64,000 nt of DNA from UBA668 sp041394605. Lineage in GTDB: Bacteria; Actinomycetota; Acidimicrobiia; Acidimicrobiales; Ilumatobacteraceae. Below the pieces are notes generated by a model. It was not told the DNA's origin. It did no database searches and saw nothing but the letters and a program-made list of their open reading frames with translations. The stretch covers positions 1 through 64,000 of the forward strand of contig JAWKHX010000018.1 of the NCBI GenBank assembly GCA_041394605.1, given 5' to 3'. The stretch's first letter is position 1. Each line of letters opens with the position of its first letter. Positions 7,999 to 17,103 of this stretch are shown one piece after another. The position numbers were made by a program, and so were the translations under genes.

Positions 7999-10900
7999 AT
8001 GCGGCTGACCCTCCGGGCCCGCAGCGGGATGCGGTCGGCCTCGCGTGGGCCGGCGGCGTCGTCGACGCTGACCACCAGCCACCCGAGGGCGCCCTGGTCC
8101 ATGGCGTCACCCGTGCTGATGCCCACCGGGAGCATCACCACGTCGGCGGGGTCCATGTAGTCGTAATCGCCGTTCGACACGCCAGGGTTCTGCCAGTCGA
8201 AGTAGCCGACGTCCGTGCCGTCACCGGGGAGGTTCTGGACCACCGAGAAGCCGCCGACGCTGAAGGCGAAGGCAGAAGTCGGCAGGTTCTGGGCGTACAG
8301 CGGCACTTCGATGACGGAGCCGTTGGACGGAGCGAACGCCGCCCACACGTCGATGATCGCCGAGAAGTCCGAGTTGAACAGGAAGGCACCCATGGTGCCG
8401 TCCGGCGCACCGGCGGTGACCAGGCCGTAGTCCACGGCGACGAGCCAGTAGTCCGGGATGTCGTCGAAGTCCACGTCGATGGGGATGTCGTACTCCATCG
8501 TCGGCTGGTTGGCGATGCGGTCGTAGGTGCTGATGGCGAACACGATCAGGTCGTCGGACGGCCCGATCGGGAACGACTGCACACCCACATCACGGATGTC
8601 CGGCACCAGGGTGTCCCAGGTGTCCATCGGGTCCGTGATCGCCCACTGGTAGGTGTCATAGGTGCCGTAGTGGACGCCCGAGTTGACCATCTTGATATGG
8701 GTGACGGTGGAGACGGGCGCCTCCAGCCGGGTGTTCGGCCCGATGCCCGCAGCCTGGATGTCCGACAGGCCATACGGCACGTACAGCAGCGGGGTGACCA
8801 GCGTGCCAATCCCAGCGGCGGGCGTCTGCGGGGTGGCGTAGACCAGGCCGTGGATGCTCTCGAGTGCGCCACCGTCGTCGAAGGCGACCTCGGGCAGGCT
8901 CTCGGGGTCGTTGATGGTGATGCGGACCTGCACGTTGCGGGCCGCGTTCCTCGGCACGGTCACCGTGGACGGCACGAACTCGACGTCGAGGTCCAGTTCG
9001 AGCGTGTTGAGATCGGCGCTCATGTCATAGGTGACCGCTGCGTCGGAGGTGTTGACGATCTTGATCGACCGGCTGAGCGTCAGCACACCGGTGAGCTGGC
9101 GGAAGCCGAACGACAGGCTGTTGCGGCCGTCGTTCGTCATGAAGTACGCCTTGGCGCCCACGGCGCTGGGTGCGTCGACCATGCCGGCGCCACCGCGGAC
9201 GCTGTCGAAGTTGCCCACACCCAAGGGGTCGGCGTTGCTCATCATTGCGCCCTTGACGGCGATCGGGTCCCACGTCGGGTGGGCCTGGCGCACCAGGACG
9301 GCGATGCCGGCGGTGTGCGGGGAGGCCATCGAGGTGCCCGAGAGCAGCAGACCCTCGGTGCCCGTGCCCACCGAGGCGGACAGGATGTTGACGCCGGGGG
9401 CCGAGATGTCGGGCTTGGCGAAGCTGTCCTGGCGGGGGCCGCTGGAGGTGAACGAGGCGAAGTTGGTGTAGGCCGGGTTCGGGATCGGTGCAGCACCGTT
9501 CAGGGTGACCGTCTGGCCTGCGCTGAACAGGTAGCCGTCCGCACCGGCGACGCCGACGAACGGCACCGTGGCGCCGGGGATCTCGCCTTCCACCGGCGGG
9601 TAGCCGGGGTCGTTGTTGATGAAGATCACGCCGAGGGCGCCGGCATCGGTGGCCGCGACTGCGCGGTACACACGGTCGCAGACGCCGCGGGTGGCGAGTG
9701 CGATCTTGCCGGCAGTGCCGGTGTAGTCCGCCGGGTCGCAGCCGAGGCCGACGTCCACGAGCTCGCCGCTGATGGCGCCGCTGGTGCCGTAGTCGAACAG
9801 GTTGCTGTTCTGGGCGTCGAGCGTGACGTCGCCGGTGATGGCCACGCCGGGCAGGGTGGTGGAGGAGGTGTCCACTGCCGCCACCGAGAGGGCCGTGTTG
9901 GCCGTGCCGGGGCCGCCCACCATGTAGGCGCTGGAGCCCTCGTTGCCGGCGGAGATCACCGACATCACGCCCGCCGCCGTGGCGGCGTCCACCGCCAGGG
10001 CGAGGGGCTCGTCGGCGGTGCCCCAGGGGGAGCCGAGCGACATGTTGATGACGTCCACGCCGTCGGTGACCGCCATCTCGATGGCGTCGAGCAGCACGTC
10101 GTCGTTCACCGAACCGTCGCAGCCGAACACCTTGTACATGTAGATGGTTGCCTCAGGCGCCGAGCCGGGGGCCACGAGGAAGTCGTTCGAGGCGATGGTG
10201 GCCGCGTCGTACGGCCCGGTGAACGTGTCGCCGGTGTCCAGCACACCCTGGCCGGCGGAGGTGCCGGCCACGTGGGTCCCGTGGTGGCCGCAGGCCAGCG
10301 GGTCCGGGTCCGGGACGGGGATGTCGCCGGGGCTCGGCAGGTTGGCGTCGTAGTCGTCGCCCACGAAGTCGTAGCCGCCCGCCACCTTGGTGGTGGGGAA
10401 CGTGCCCGACTCGACGACGGTCGGGTCGTCGTTGGTGTAGTCGGCCGGGTCACCGCTGCCGCCGAAGTCGGCGTGGTAGTAGTCGATGCCGTCGTCGATG
10501 ATGCCGATCTTCATGCCGGCACCTGTGAAGCCGAAGTCCTCCCACACGGACGGCACGCCGGTGTACTCGTCGGAGGTGCCGTTGAACTGGTGGATGGTGC
10601 GGGCCACGTGCACCTGGCTGACGCCGGCCAGCTTGGCCACGGCCTCGAGGTCGCTGACCTTCACCCGCACGTTCACCGCGTTGAGCACGTTGGTGATGGA
10701 GCTGCGCACCGTGACGCCCATTCCCCGAAGGGTGGTGGTGAGGGCACTCTGCGACGCGATGACGGCCCGCTGGGCGGCCACGGCGTCGTACCGGGCGCCG
10801 ACGCGCTCGGCGCGCTGACGGGCGCCGACGATGGAGTCCGTGGAGAGGACCACCGTGGCGGACACCACGCGGTTGGGATCGGCGTTGGCGCGCAGCCCGG

Positions 10901-11048
10901 TGACACCGAGGGCGCCATCCGGAATGGCCAACTGGGTGAACCGCCCTCCATCACGCACCGGTTTCGGTGGCGATGTGTCCGCAGATGCGGACGGAACGGC
11001 GGCGAGTACGGTGGCCATTGCGGCCAGTACAGCGGAAACGCGCTTCAT
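7995..11048 (-). CDS. Secreted subtilisin-like serine protease (S8) with PA domain
   Basis: 1017 aa. A signal peptide (MKRVSAVLAAMATVLAAVPSASA) and an I9-like propeptide region precede the peptidase S8 domain with catalytic Asp185 (IIDDGID), His256 (HGTHVAG) and Ser573 (GTSMASP). The long His-Ser interval holds a PA domain. About 430 C-terminal residues form Fn3-like beta domains, as in large lactocepin/C5a-peptidase-type subtilases. The ATG at 11048 has an AGGAG Shine-Dalgarno about 6 nt upstream. It is exported and probably digests extracellular protein; no LPXTG-type anchor is visible. Its stop overlaps the start of the AAA+ gene by 4 bp, an unusual coupling of a secreted protease to a cytoplasmic ATPase. 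Confidence 0.93.
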   Translation of the reverse strand: MKRVSAVLAAMATVLAAVPSASADTSPPKPVRDGGRFTQLAIPDGALGVTGLRANADPNRVVSATVVLSTDSIVGARQRAERVGARYDAVAAQRAVIASQSALTTTLRGMGVTVRSSITNVLNAVNVRVKVSDLEAVAKLAGVSQVHVARTIHQFNGTSDEYTGVPSVWEDFGFTGAGMKIGIIDDGIDYYHADFGGSGDPADYTNDDPTVVESGTFPTTKVAGGYDFVGDDYDANLPSPGDIPVPDPDPLACGHHGTHVAGTSAGQGVLDTGDTFTGPYDAATIASNDFLVAPGSAPEATIYMYKVFGCDGSVNDDVLLDAIEMAVTDGVDVINMSLGSPWGTADEPLALAVDAATAAGVMSVISAGNEGSSAYMVGGPGTANTALSVAAVDTSSTTLPGVAITGDVTLDAQNSNLFDYGTSGAISGELVDVGLGCDPADYTGTAGKIALATRGVCDRVYRAVAATDAGALGVIFINNDPGYPPVEGEIPGATVPFVGVAGADGYLFSAGQTVTLNGAAPIPNPAYTNFASFTSSGPRQDSFAKPDISAPGVNILSASVGTGTEGLLLSGTSMASPHTAGIAVLVRQAHPTWDPIAVKGAMMSNADPLGVGNFDSVRGGAGMVDAPSAVGAKAYFMTNDGRNSLSFGFRQLTGVLTLSRSIKIVNTSDAAVTYDMSADLNTLELDLDVEFVPSTVTVPRNAARNVQVRITINDPESLPEVAFDDGGALESIHGLVYATPQTPAAGIGTLVTPLLYVPYGLSDIQAAGIGPNTRLEAPVSTVTHIKMVNSGVHYGTYDTYQWAITDPMDTWDTLVPDIRDVGVQSFPIGPSDDLIVFAISTYDRIANQPTMEYDIPIDVDFDDIPDYWLVAVDYGLVTAGAPDGTMGAFLFNSDFSAIIDVWAAFAPSNGSVIEVPLYAQNLPTSAFAFSVGGFSVVQNLPGDGTDVGYFDWQNPGVSNGDYDYMDPADVVMLPVGISTGDAMDQGALGWLVVSVDDAAGPREADRIPLRARRVSRI

Positions 11049-11160
11049 TCCTGCTCCTCGTCGTGGCTCGTTCGAGCCTGGATAGGCGCACCATAGACCA
11101 AACCTGCGGGCGCACTGGAACGTTCGCTCCGCCCCGCCCTCGGAGGGCCGGCCATTCCGG

Positions 11161-11191
11161 TTGACCGATCGGTCAAGCCGACCAGTAGGGT
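11161..11191 (+). promoter_or_regulatory. Palindromic operator overlapping the MoxR promoter
   Basis: TTGACCGATCGGTCAA (11161-11176) is a perfect 16-bp palindrome. Its first six bases also read as a -35 element, and TAGGGT at 11186-11191 is a -10 placed 19 bp later and exactly 7 nt before the ATG at 11199. The geometry fits repression of the MoxR-VWA pair by a dimeric regulator; the ACCG-CGGT core resembles TetR-family sites. No TetR gene lies in the window. Confidence 0.6.
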
Positions 11192-11198
11192 GCCGCTC

Positions 11199-12065
11199 AT
11201 GGCTCATCGTTTCGAGAGCGTCCAGCAGGTCCGTGAGGGGCTGAAGGACGTCAACTACCTGGCCGACGACGGCATCGCCGGCGTCGCCTTCCTGGCCGAC
11301 CGGCTCGGCAAGCCGGTCCTCGTGGAGGGTCCGGCCGGCACCGGCAAGACCCAGCTGGCCAAGAGCATCGCCGAGGTCACCGGCGCCCGGCTCATCCGCC
11401 TCCAGTGCTACGAGGGGCTCGACGAGTCCAAGGCGCTGTACGAGTGGAACTACAAGAAGCAGCTGCTGCGCATCCAGGCCGACAAGAACTCGGACTCGTG
11501 GTCCGAGGTCCACGACGACATCTTCAGCGACGAGTTCCTCCTCACCCGGCCCTTGCTGGAGGCCATCAGCGCGGAGGACCCCGTGGTCCTGCTGATCGAC
11601 GAGGTGGACCGTGTGGAGGTGGAGACCGAGGCGCTGCTGCTGGAGATCCTCTCCGAGTACCAGGTGTCCATCCCCGAGCTCGGCACCATCACGGCCAAGC
11701 AGATCCCGCTGGTGTTCCTCACCTCGAACAACACCCGTGAGCTCAGCGAGGCGTTGAAGCGGCGCTGCCTGTACCTGCACGTGGACTACCCGCAGATGGA
11801 CCGCGAGAAGGAGATCGTGCTCACCAAGGTGCCCGGTGTGTCGGACAACCTGGCCGACCAGATCGCCCGCATCGTGCGCAGCATCCGCCAGCTGGACCTG
11901 AAGAAGGCGCCCAGCGTCAGCGAGACCATCGACTGGGCGCGCACCCTCGTGCTGCTGGGCATCGAGCACATCGACGCCCAGCAGGCCAAGGACACCCTCC
12001 ACATCCTGCTGAAGTACCAGACCGACATCGCCAAGGCAGCCAAAGAGCTGTCCGTGGACAAGTAG
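11199..12065 (+). CDS. MoxR-family AAA+ ATPase
   Basis: 288 aa MoxR ATPase: Walker A EGPAGTGKTQ (about 43-52), Walker B LLIDEVD (Asp134, Glu135) and sensor segment LTSNNTRELSEALKRRC. MoxR proteins work as chaperone-like ATPases together with a VWA protein, usually to insert a cofactor or activate a target; the VWA partner follows after 6 bp. The ATG at 11199 is preferred over a GTG at 11190 because TAGGGT lies 7 nt upstream of it. This ATPase subtype, paired with a CoxE-like protein, is related to CoxD-CoxE of carbon-monoxide dehydrogenase loci, but no coxLMS genes are present here. Confidence 0.9.
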   Translation: MAHRFESVQQVREGLKDVNYLADDGIAGVAFLADRLGKPVLVEGPAGTGKTQLAKSIAEVTGARLIRLQCYEGLDESKALYEWNYKKQLLRIQADKNSDSWSEVHDDIFSDEFLLTRPLLEAISAEDPVVLLIDEVDRVEVETEALLLEILSEYQVSIPELGTITAKQIPLVFLTSNNTRELSEALKRRCLYLHVDYPQMDREKEIVLTKVPGVSDNLADQIARIVRSIRQLDLKKAPSVSETIDWARTLVLLGIEHIDAQQAKDTLHILLKYQTDIAKAAKELSVDK

Positions 12066-12071
12066 TCCCCG

Positions 12072-13508
12072 ATGCTCGACCTGCTCGCCGGGTTCGTCAT
12101 CGAGCTGCGCAACGCCGGGCTGCCCGTCAGCCTCACGGAGAACCTCGACGCGATGGAGGCCGTGCAGCACATCCCCATCGAGGACCGCGACGCGTTCAAG
12201 TACGCCCTCGGCGCCACGCTGGTGAAGAACAACTCGCACTGGCGGGCGTTCGAGACGGTGTTCGAGGTGTACTTCAGCCTGCGCGGGCCGGAGTACAACC
12301 TCGTGGAGGGCGAGGGCGACCTCGACGAGATGTGGCGCGAGATGCAAGAGCAGATGCGCCAGGGTGACGGCAAGGGCACCCAGGGCGGGAGCATGGACTC
12401 CCTCACCCCGGAGGAGATCGCCCAACTCCTCATGCAGGCGCTGATGAACGGCGACCAGGCCATGATGCGGGCGCTGGCCCGCCAGGCCGTGCAGCGCTTC
12501 GCCGGCATGGAGCCCGGCCGCCCCGTCGGCGGCACGTACTACCTCTACCGCACCCTGCGGAACCTGGACCTCGAGGGCATGCTGGAGAAGCTGATGGAGG
12601 CCAGCAAGGAGCAGGTGGGCGGCGAGCTCACCGACCTGGAGGAACGCCTCGAGCGCGACGAGTACAACGACCGCATCGAGCAGTTCAAGCAGGAGATCGA
12701 GGCGGAGATCCGCCGCCGGCTGGTGGCCGACCGCGGCGCCGAGGCGATGGCCAAGACGCTGCGCAAACCGCTGCCCGAGGACGTCGAGTTCATGCACGCG
12801 TCGCGCGACGAGATGCAGAACCTGAAGAAGGCGCTGCAGCCCCTCACCCGCAAGCTGGCCGCCCGCCTGGCCCGTAAGCGCCGCCACGGTCGCAAGGGCC
12901 CACTGGACTTCCGCAACACCGTGCGCCACTCGCTGAGCTATGGCGGCGTGCCCGCCGAACCGAAGTTCAAGTACCCCCGCCCGGCCAAGCCGGAGCTGAT
13001 GGTGGTGGCCGACATCTCCGGGTCGGTGGCGGCGTTCGCCCGATTCACCCTCATGCTCGTGTACGCCATCCAGGGCTCGTTCTCGAAGGTGCGGTCGTTC
13101 GTGTTCATCGACGGCATCGACGAGGTCACCGAGTACTTCAAGGGCGAGGAAGACATCGCCAACGCCATCCACCGGGTGAACACCGAGGCAGACGTGGTGT
13201 GGGTGGACGGCCACAGCGACTACGGGCACGCCTTCGAGGTGTTCTGGGAGAAGTACGGCAAGGACGTCGGCCCGAAGACCACCGTGCTGCTGCTGGGCGA
13301 CGCCCGAAACAACTACCACGCCAGCCAGGCGTGGGTGGTGAAGGAGATGCGCCACAAGGCCCGCCACGTGTACTGGCTGAACCCGGAGCCCAAGAGCTAC
13401 TGGAACACCGGCGACTCCATCGTGGGCGACTACGGCACCCACACCGACGGCGTCTACGAGTGCCGCAACCTGCGCCAGCTCGAAGGCTTCGTCGAGAAGC
13501 TCGCCTGA
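12072..13508 (+). CDS. VWA-domain protein, CoxE-like
   Basis: 478 aa cytoplasmic VWA protein of the CoxE family, partner of the MoxR ATPase 6 bp upstream. The N-terminal part is charged and helical (repeated EEM/EQM segments, a long helix around 180-250). The VWA domain occupies about 305-478 with the MIDAS motif DISGS (314-318). The final WLNPEPKSYWNTGDS segment is typical of CoxE-like proteins. Such pairs usually remodel a metalloenzyme; the client is not identifiable here. Its own start ATG at 12072 lies within the CCCCGATG following the MoxR stop. Confidence 0.88.
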   Translation: MLDLLAGFVIELRNAGLPVSLTENLDAMEAVQHIPIEDRDAFKYALGATLVKNNSHWRAFETVFEVYFSLRGPEYNLVEGEGDLDEMWREMQEQMRQGDGKGTQGGSMDSLTPEEIAQLLMQALMNGDQAMMRALARQAVQRFAGMEPGRPVGGTYYLYRTLRNLDLEGMLEKLMEASKEQVGGELTDLEERLERDEYNDRIEQFKQEIEAEIRRRLVADRGAEAMAKTLRKPLPEDVEFMHASRDEMQNLKKALQPLTRKLAARLARKRRHGRKGPLDFRNTVRHSLSYGGVPAEPKFKYPRPAKPELMVVADISGSVAAFARFTLMLVYAIQGSFSKVRSFVFIDGIDEVTEYFKGEEDIANAIHRVNTEADVVWVDGHSDYGHAFEVFWEKYGKDVGPKTTVLLLGDARNNYHASQAWVVKEMRHKARHVYWLNPEPKSYWNTGDSIVGDYGTHTDGVYECRNLRQLEGFVEKLA

Positions 13509-13527
13509 CAGCCCCGCCCTGCCTGCC

Positions 13528-14736
13528 ATGAGCCGGTTCGGCACCCGTACCCAGTTGCTGCTGGACGCCGTGGTGGTCGGCTACTTCCTGCCGATCGGCA
13601 TGCTGTTCGTCGGCGTCTCGCGCTTCGTGCGCGAGGAGTTGGACGGTAGCGAGTTCCTGGTGGGCGTGGCCACCACCACGTTCTTCGTCAGCGCCATCGT
13701 GGTGCGCCCGTGGGCCGGCCGGGTGATGGACCGCATCGGCCGCCGCCCGTTCATCTGGCCGCCGCTCATCGCCATGGCGGCGACGACCCTGCTGATCCCG
13801 GCGTCATCGGCCACGTGGATGGTGGTCGGCCTGCGCCTGTTGCAGGGCGCCGCCGGCGCCGCGCTCTACACCGCGCTGGCGGCGACGGCCACGGACATCG
13901 CCCTGCCGGGGCGGCGTGGTGCGGCCATGGCCCGGCTGAGCGTGATGGTCTACGTGGGCTTCGCCGTCGGGCCGTTCGTGGGCGAGTACCTGTTCGACCG
14001 GCACCACTGGTGGTTGTTCGCCGCCGCGGGGGGAATCATGGCGCTGGCTTCAGCGCTGGCGCTGACCCTTCCGGAGACCGGCGCCGACCACCGCGACCTC
14101 ACCGCCGCCGAAGTGCCCACCCGGGAGATGCTGGCCGCCGTGCTGCGCCCCGGGATGGCCCAGTTCACGATGGGCTTCGGCTACGCCTGCCTGGTGAGCT
14201 TCCTCACGCGGTACTCGCGGGACGTCGGGCTGGGCCCGTCCGGCGGCCTGTTCCTCACCTTCGCCGCCTGCACCCTGGTGGTGCGCGCCGTCAGCGGCCC
14301 GATGGGCGACCGTGTCGGCTACGCCAAGGTGGCCCTGCCCGGCGTGGTGTGCACCAGCGTGGGGCTGGCGCTGATGGCCACTGCGTGGGACGGCTGGGTG
14401 GCCTTCCCGGCCATCGCCCTGGTCGGCATTGGCTACGGCGGCTGCCTACCCGCCCTCACCGCGCTGGCCGCCGAGCGCGCCCCGGAGCGCCGCGCCGCCG
14501 CCCTCGGCACGTTCTTCAGCTTCAACGACATGGGCAGCGCCACCGCCGGCCCCCTGGTGGGCTGGATCGCCGGCTGGGCCGGCTTCCGCTGGGCTTACGG
14601 CACCCCGCCCTCGTCCTGACTGTCGGCGCCGCCGTGCCTGACCCTGGTCCACCAGGCGTCGTCCGGCCGCCCCGCACGTCCCGAGGCGATCACACCGGGT
14701 CACGACGTCCCCCACTCCAGCCACGAAGTGACGTGA
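13528..14736 (+). CDS. MFS transporter, reading frame broken near the C-terminus
   Basis: Major facilitator superfamily exporter or uptake carrier, substrate unknown. The intact frame gives 363 aa (13528-14619) with loop motif GRVMDRIGRRPF after helix 2 and the repeat GPMGDRVGYAK in the second half, but stops inside the last helix. Adding one C to the run at 14603-14606 and removing one C at 14637-14638 restores a twelfth hydrophobic helix (ALVLTVGAAVLTLVHQ) and a 402-aa protein ending at the TGA 14734-14736, a normal family length. The two compensating indels look like sequencing errors rather than decay. It begins 19 bp after the VWA gene. Confidence 0.8.
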
Positions 14737-14928
14737 TACATCACGTCATTCCCTGGTCAGGAGACGTCCGGGCGCGCCAGTTCGCCCCACGCCGGCGCCG
14801 ACGGGCGCCACCGCCCATGCGCCCACGCTGACCTTCTTGCGCGCCCATGGGCGCCTCCACGTCAGGTTTGACGTGAGAACGCGCAGGTGCGCGGGATCAG
14901 GTCACCTGGGATGCGCGCAGCCCCCGAC
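14729..14928. other. Convergent intergenic region with three palindromes
   Basis: Between the MFS gene and guaB, which converge, no gene is seen. The segment holds a perfect dyad with 9-bp arms and 2-bp centre (TGACGTGAT/ATCACGTCA, 14729-14748), a perfect 14-bp palindrome GCGCCCATGGGCGC (14841-14854), and CACGTCA-GGTT-TGACGTG (14858-14875). The last could form a short 7-bp hairpin near the 3' end of guaB. The repeated TGACGTG core in the first and third suggests a shared DNA-binding protein rather than simple terminators, and neither is followed by a T tract. Confidence 0.5.
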
Positions 14929-16424
14929 TCAGCTGCGCTGGTAGTTGGGGGCTTCCTTGGTGATGTGGACGTCGTGGGGTGGCTCTCGTTGCGGCCGGCG
15001 GTGGTGACTCGCATGAAGCGAGCGCCGCTGCGCAGGGCGTCCAGCGTGTCCGCACCGGCGTAGCCCATGCCGCTGCGCAGGCCGCCGACCAGCTGGTACA
15101 CCACGTCGCCGAGCGTGCCGGCATAGGGCACCCGGCCCTCGATGCCCTCGGGCACGAGCTTGCGGGACTGCCCGGCCACCTGGCTCTTGTCGCCCTGGCC
15201 GCTGGCGTAGCGGTCGGCGCCCAGGCCCTGCATGGCTCCCATCGAGCCCATGCCGCGATAGCTCTTGTAGCGGCGGCCCTCGAACAGTTCCATCTCGCCG
15301 GGGGCCTCGTCGGTGCCGGCCAGCAGCGAGCCGAGCATCACGGTGTCCGCACCGGCGGCGATGGCCTTGACGATGTCGCCGGAGTAGGTGATGCCGCCGT
15401 CGGCGATGATCGGCACGCCGTGCCGGCGGGCGTACTTGGCGGCTTCGTGGATGGCGGAGAGCTGTGGCATGCCGGCGCCGCTGACCACCCGGGTGGTGCA
15501 GATCGACCCGGCACCCACGCCGACCTTCACCGCATCGGCCCCGGCCTTGGACAGGGCCTCCACGCCATCGGCGGTGACCACGTTGCCGGCCAGAACCGGC
15601 AGGTCCGGCCAGCCGGCCTTGATCCGCTCGATGGCCTTCATCACGCCGGCGCTGTGGCCGTGGGCGGTGTCGATGGCCACGGCGTCCACCCCCTGCGCCA
15701 CCAGGGCCTCCACCCGCTCCTCCACGTCCTCGCCCACACCGCAGGCGGCGGCGCAGCGCAGGCGGCCCGCACCGTCACGGGTGGCGTTGGGGAACTCCTG
15801 GCGCTTCAGGATGTCCTTCACCGTGATCAGCCCGGTGAGCTTGCCGTTGGCGTCCACCAGCGGCAGCTTCTCGATCCGGTGCTTCTGGAGGATCAGCTTG
15901 GCCTCCTCCAGCGTGGTCCCGAGCGGTGCGGACACCAGCCCGGCGCTGGTCATGAACTCGCTGATCGGGCGGCGGTAGTCCTCGGCCTCGCAGAAGCGGG
16001 TGTCGCGGTTGGTGAGGATGCCCACCAGCCGGCCGTCGGCGTCGGTGATCGGCACGCCGCTGAACTTGAAGCGGTTCATCAGCGCCTCGGCCTCGGCGAG
16101 CGTGGCCGTGGGCGGCAGGGTGACCGGGTCGGTGATCATGCCGCTCTGGCTGCGCTTCACCTTCTGCACTTCGGCGGCCTGGTCGGCGATGGTCATGTTG
16201 CGGTGGATCACACCGATGCCGCCCTCGCGGGCGAGTGCGATGGCCATCCGGCCCTCGGTGACCTTGTCCATGGCTGCGCTCACCAGCGGCACGCTCAACT
16301 CGATGCCGGCGGCGAACGTGGCGGTGGTGTCCACCGTGTCGGGCAGCACGTCGCTGTAGCCCGGGACGATCACCACATCGTCGAAGGTGAGGGCCTGGAA
16401 GCGGTCGAACAGTTCGTCGTTCAT
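14929..16424 (-). CDS. guaB: IMP dehydrogenase, with a 1-base frame break at the C-terminus
   Basis: Oxidises IMP to XMP with NAD, the committed step of GMP synthesis. It has a TIM barrel with a CBS pair inserted (about 93-205), catalytic Cys309 in GSICTTRVV, and the mobile flap YRGMGSMGAM. The frame is intact to ESHP and then shifts: the G run at 14976-14979 needs one more G, after which the expected HDVHITKEAPNYQRS ending and a TGA at 14929-14931 appear (498 aa). Uncorrected, the frame reads on to 14862 with a nonsense tail. The ATG at 16424 overlaps the purN stop as ATGA, so it is the last gene of the purine operon. Confidence 0.93.
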
Positions 16425-17035
16425 CGGGTGGCTCCGTGGGTGACTCGGGTGCGGCAGAGCTCGTGCAGGGTGGCGACGAGCAACTGGTGCTCGACAGCGT
16501 GGACCCTGGCCTCGAACTCGTCGAGGGTGTCGGTGGGCAGGATCGGGACCTCGGCGGTGGCGAGGACGGGGCCGTCGTCGACACCCTCGTCGGGCACCAG
16601 GTGGACCATCACGCCGCTGCGGGTGCGCGTACCCTCGCGGGCTTCGGTGAACGCCCGCTCGATGGCGTGGGTCCCGGGCAGCTCGCCGGGCAGCGCGGGG
16701 TGCAGGTTCACCACCATCCCGGGGAACCAGCCGAGGAAGCTCATGGTGAGCACGCGCATCCAGCCGGCCAGCACGATCCAGTCCGGGTCGAAGCCGCTCA
16801 CCACGTCGGCCAGGCGGGCGTCGTAGTCGGCGCGGCTCTCGTCGGCCCGCTTGCCCACGTGAACGGCGGGCAGGCCGGCGGCGTCGGCCCGCTGCAGCAC
16901 CCGGGCGTCGCCCTTGTCGCTGACGATGGCCACCACCCGGCCGGGCAGGCGGCCGTCGGCACACGCATCGATGACGGCCTGGGCGTTCGATCCGTTGCCC
17001 GACGCCATCACGACCAGACGAGGCAGCAACTCCAT
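16421..17035 (-). CDS. purN: Phosphoribosylglycinamide formyltransferase PurN
   Basis: Transfers a formyl group from 10-formyl-THF to GAR in purine synthesis. The 204 aa show the family core: SGNGSNAQAVIDA (phosphate binding), LAGWMRVL, NLHPALPGELPGTHAIERA and SGVMVHLVPDEGVDDGP, which carry the Asn, His and Asp catalytic residues. The ATG at 17035 has TAGCGT 6 nt upstream and a promoter-like upstream box shared with purL, so it can be transcribed separately from purDM, which ends 68 bp before. It overlaps guaB by 4 bp. Confidence 0.95.
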   Translation of the reverse strand: MELLPRLVVMASGNGSNAQAVIDACADGRLPGRVVAIVSDKGDARVLQRADAAGLPAVHVGKRADESRADYDARLADVVSGFDPDWIVLAGWMRVLTMSFLGWFPGMVVNLHPALPGELPGTHAIERAFTEAREGTRTRSGVMVHLVPDEGVDDGPVLATAEVPILPTDTLDEFEARVHAVEHQLLVATLHELCRTRVTHGATR

Positions 17036-17089
17036 GACCCGACGCTACGCACCTGCGCACGCCGACCCGGCGCGCCCTGAACGAAAAGT
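17036..17089 (-). promoter_or_regulatory. Internal promoter of purN-guaB with shared purine box
   Basis: On the minus strand TAGCGT (forward 17042-17047) lies 6 nt before the purN ATG and would be a leaderless -10. Thirty-one nt further upstream is ACTTTTCGTTC (forward GAACGAAAAGT, 17079-17089). Exactly the same 11-mer lies exactly 31 nt upstream of the purL -10, suggesting a common regulator of both transcription units. Confidence 0.6.
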
Positions 17090-17103
17090 CCGCGTGAGGG
17101 GCG

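Noticed and set aside
3896..8160. Long plus-strand open frames opposite pspA, murJ and the AAA+ gene
   Set aside because: Low-complexity Gly/Arg/His-rich translations with no family match, antisense to well-supported genes.
6613..11048. A type VII secretion locus (EccA plus mycosin)
   Set aside because: No EsxA/B, EccB-E or PPE-like genes; the protease has Fn3-like domains and no C-terminal membrane helix, unlike mycosins.
11199..13508. A carbon-monoxide dehydrogenase locus, from the CoxD/CoxE-like pair
   Set aside because: No coxL, coxM or coxS in the window; MoxR-VWA pairs serve many other enzymes.
7995..13544. A 1849-codon minus-strand open frame running from the subtilisin through the antisense of MoxR and VWA genes
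   Set aside because: Only the part from 11048 down resembles protein families; the upstream part is the reverse of strongly supported MoxR and CoxE-like genes, an effect of high GC.
13528..14619. The MFS gene as a genuine truncated pseudogene
   Set aside because: Two compensating single-base changes in C runs restore a full-length protein, and the same error type hits essential genes nearby.
14862..14983. An IMP dehydrogenase with a novel C-terminal tail ending at 14862
   Set aside because: The tail is a frameshift product; one added G restores the conserved family ending.
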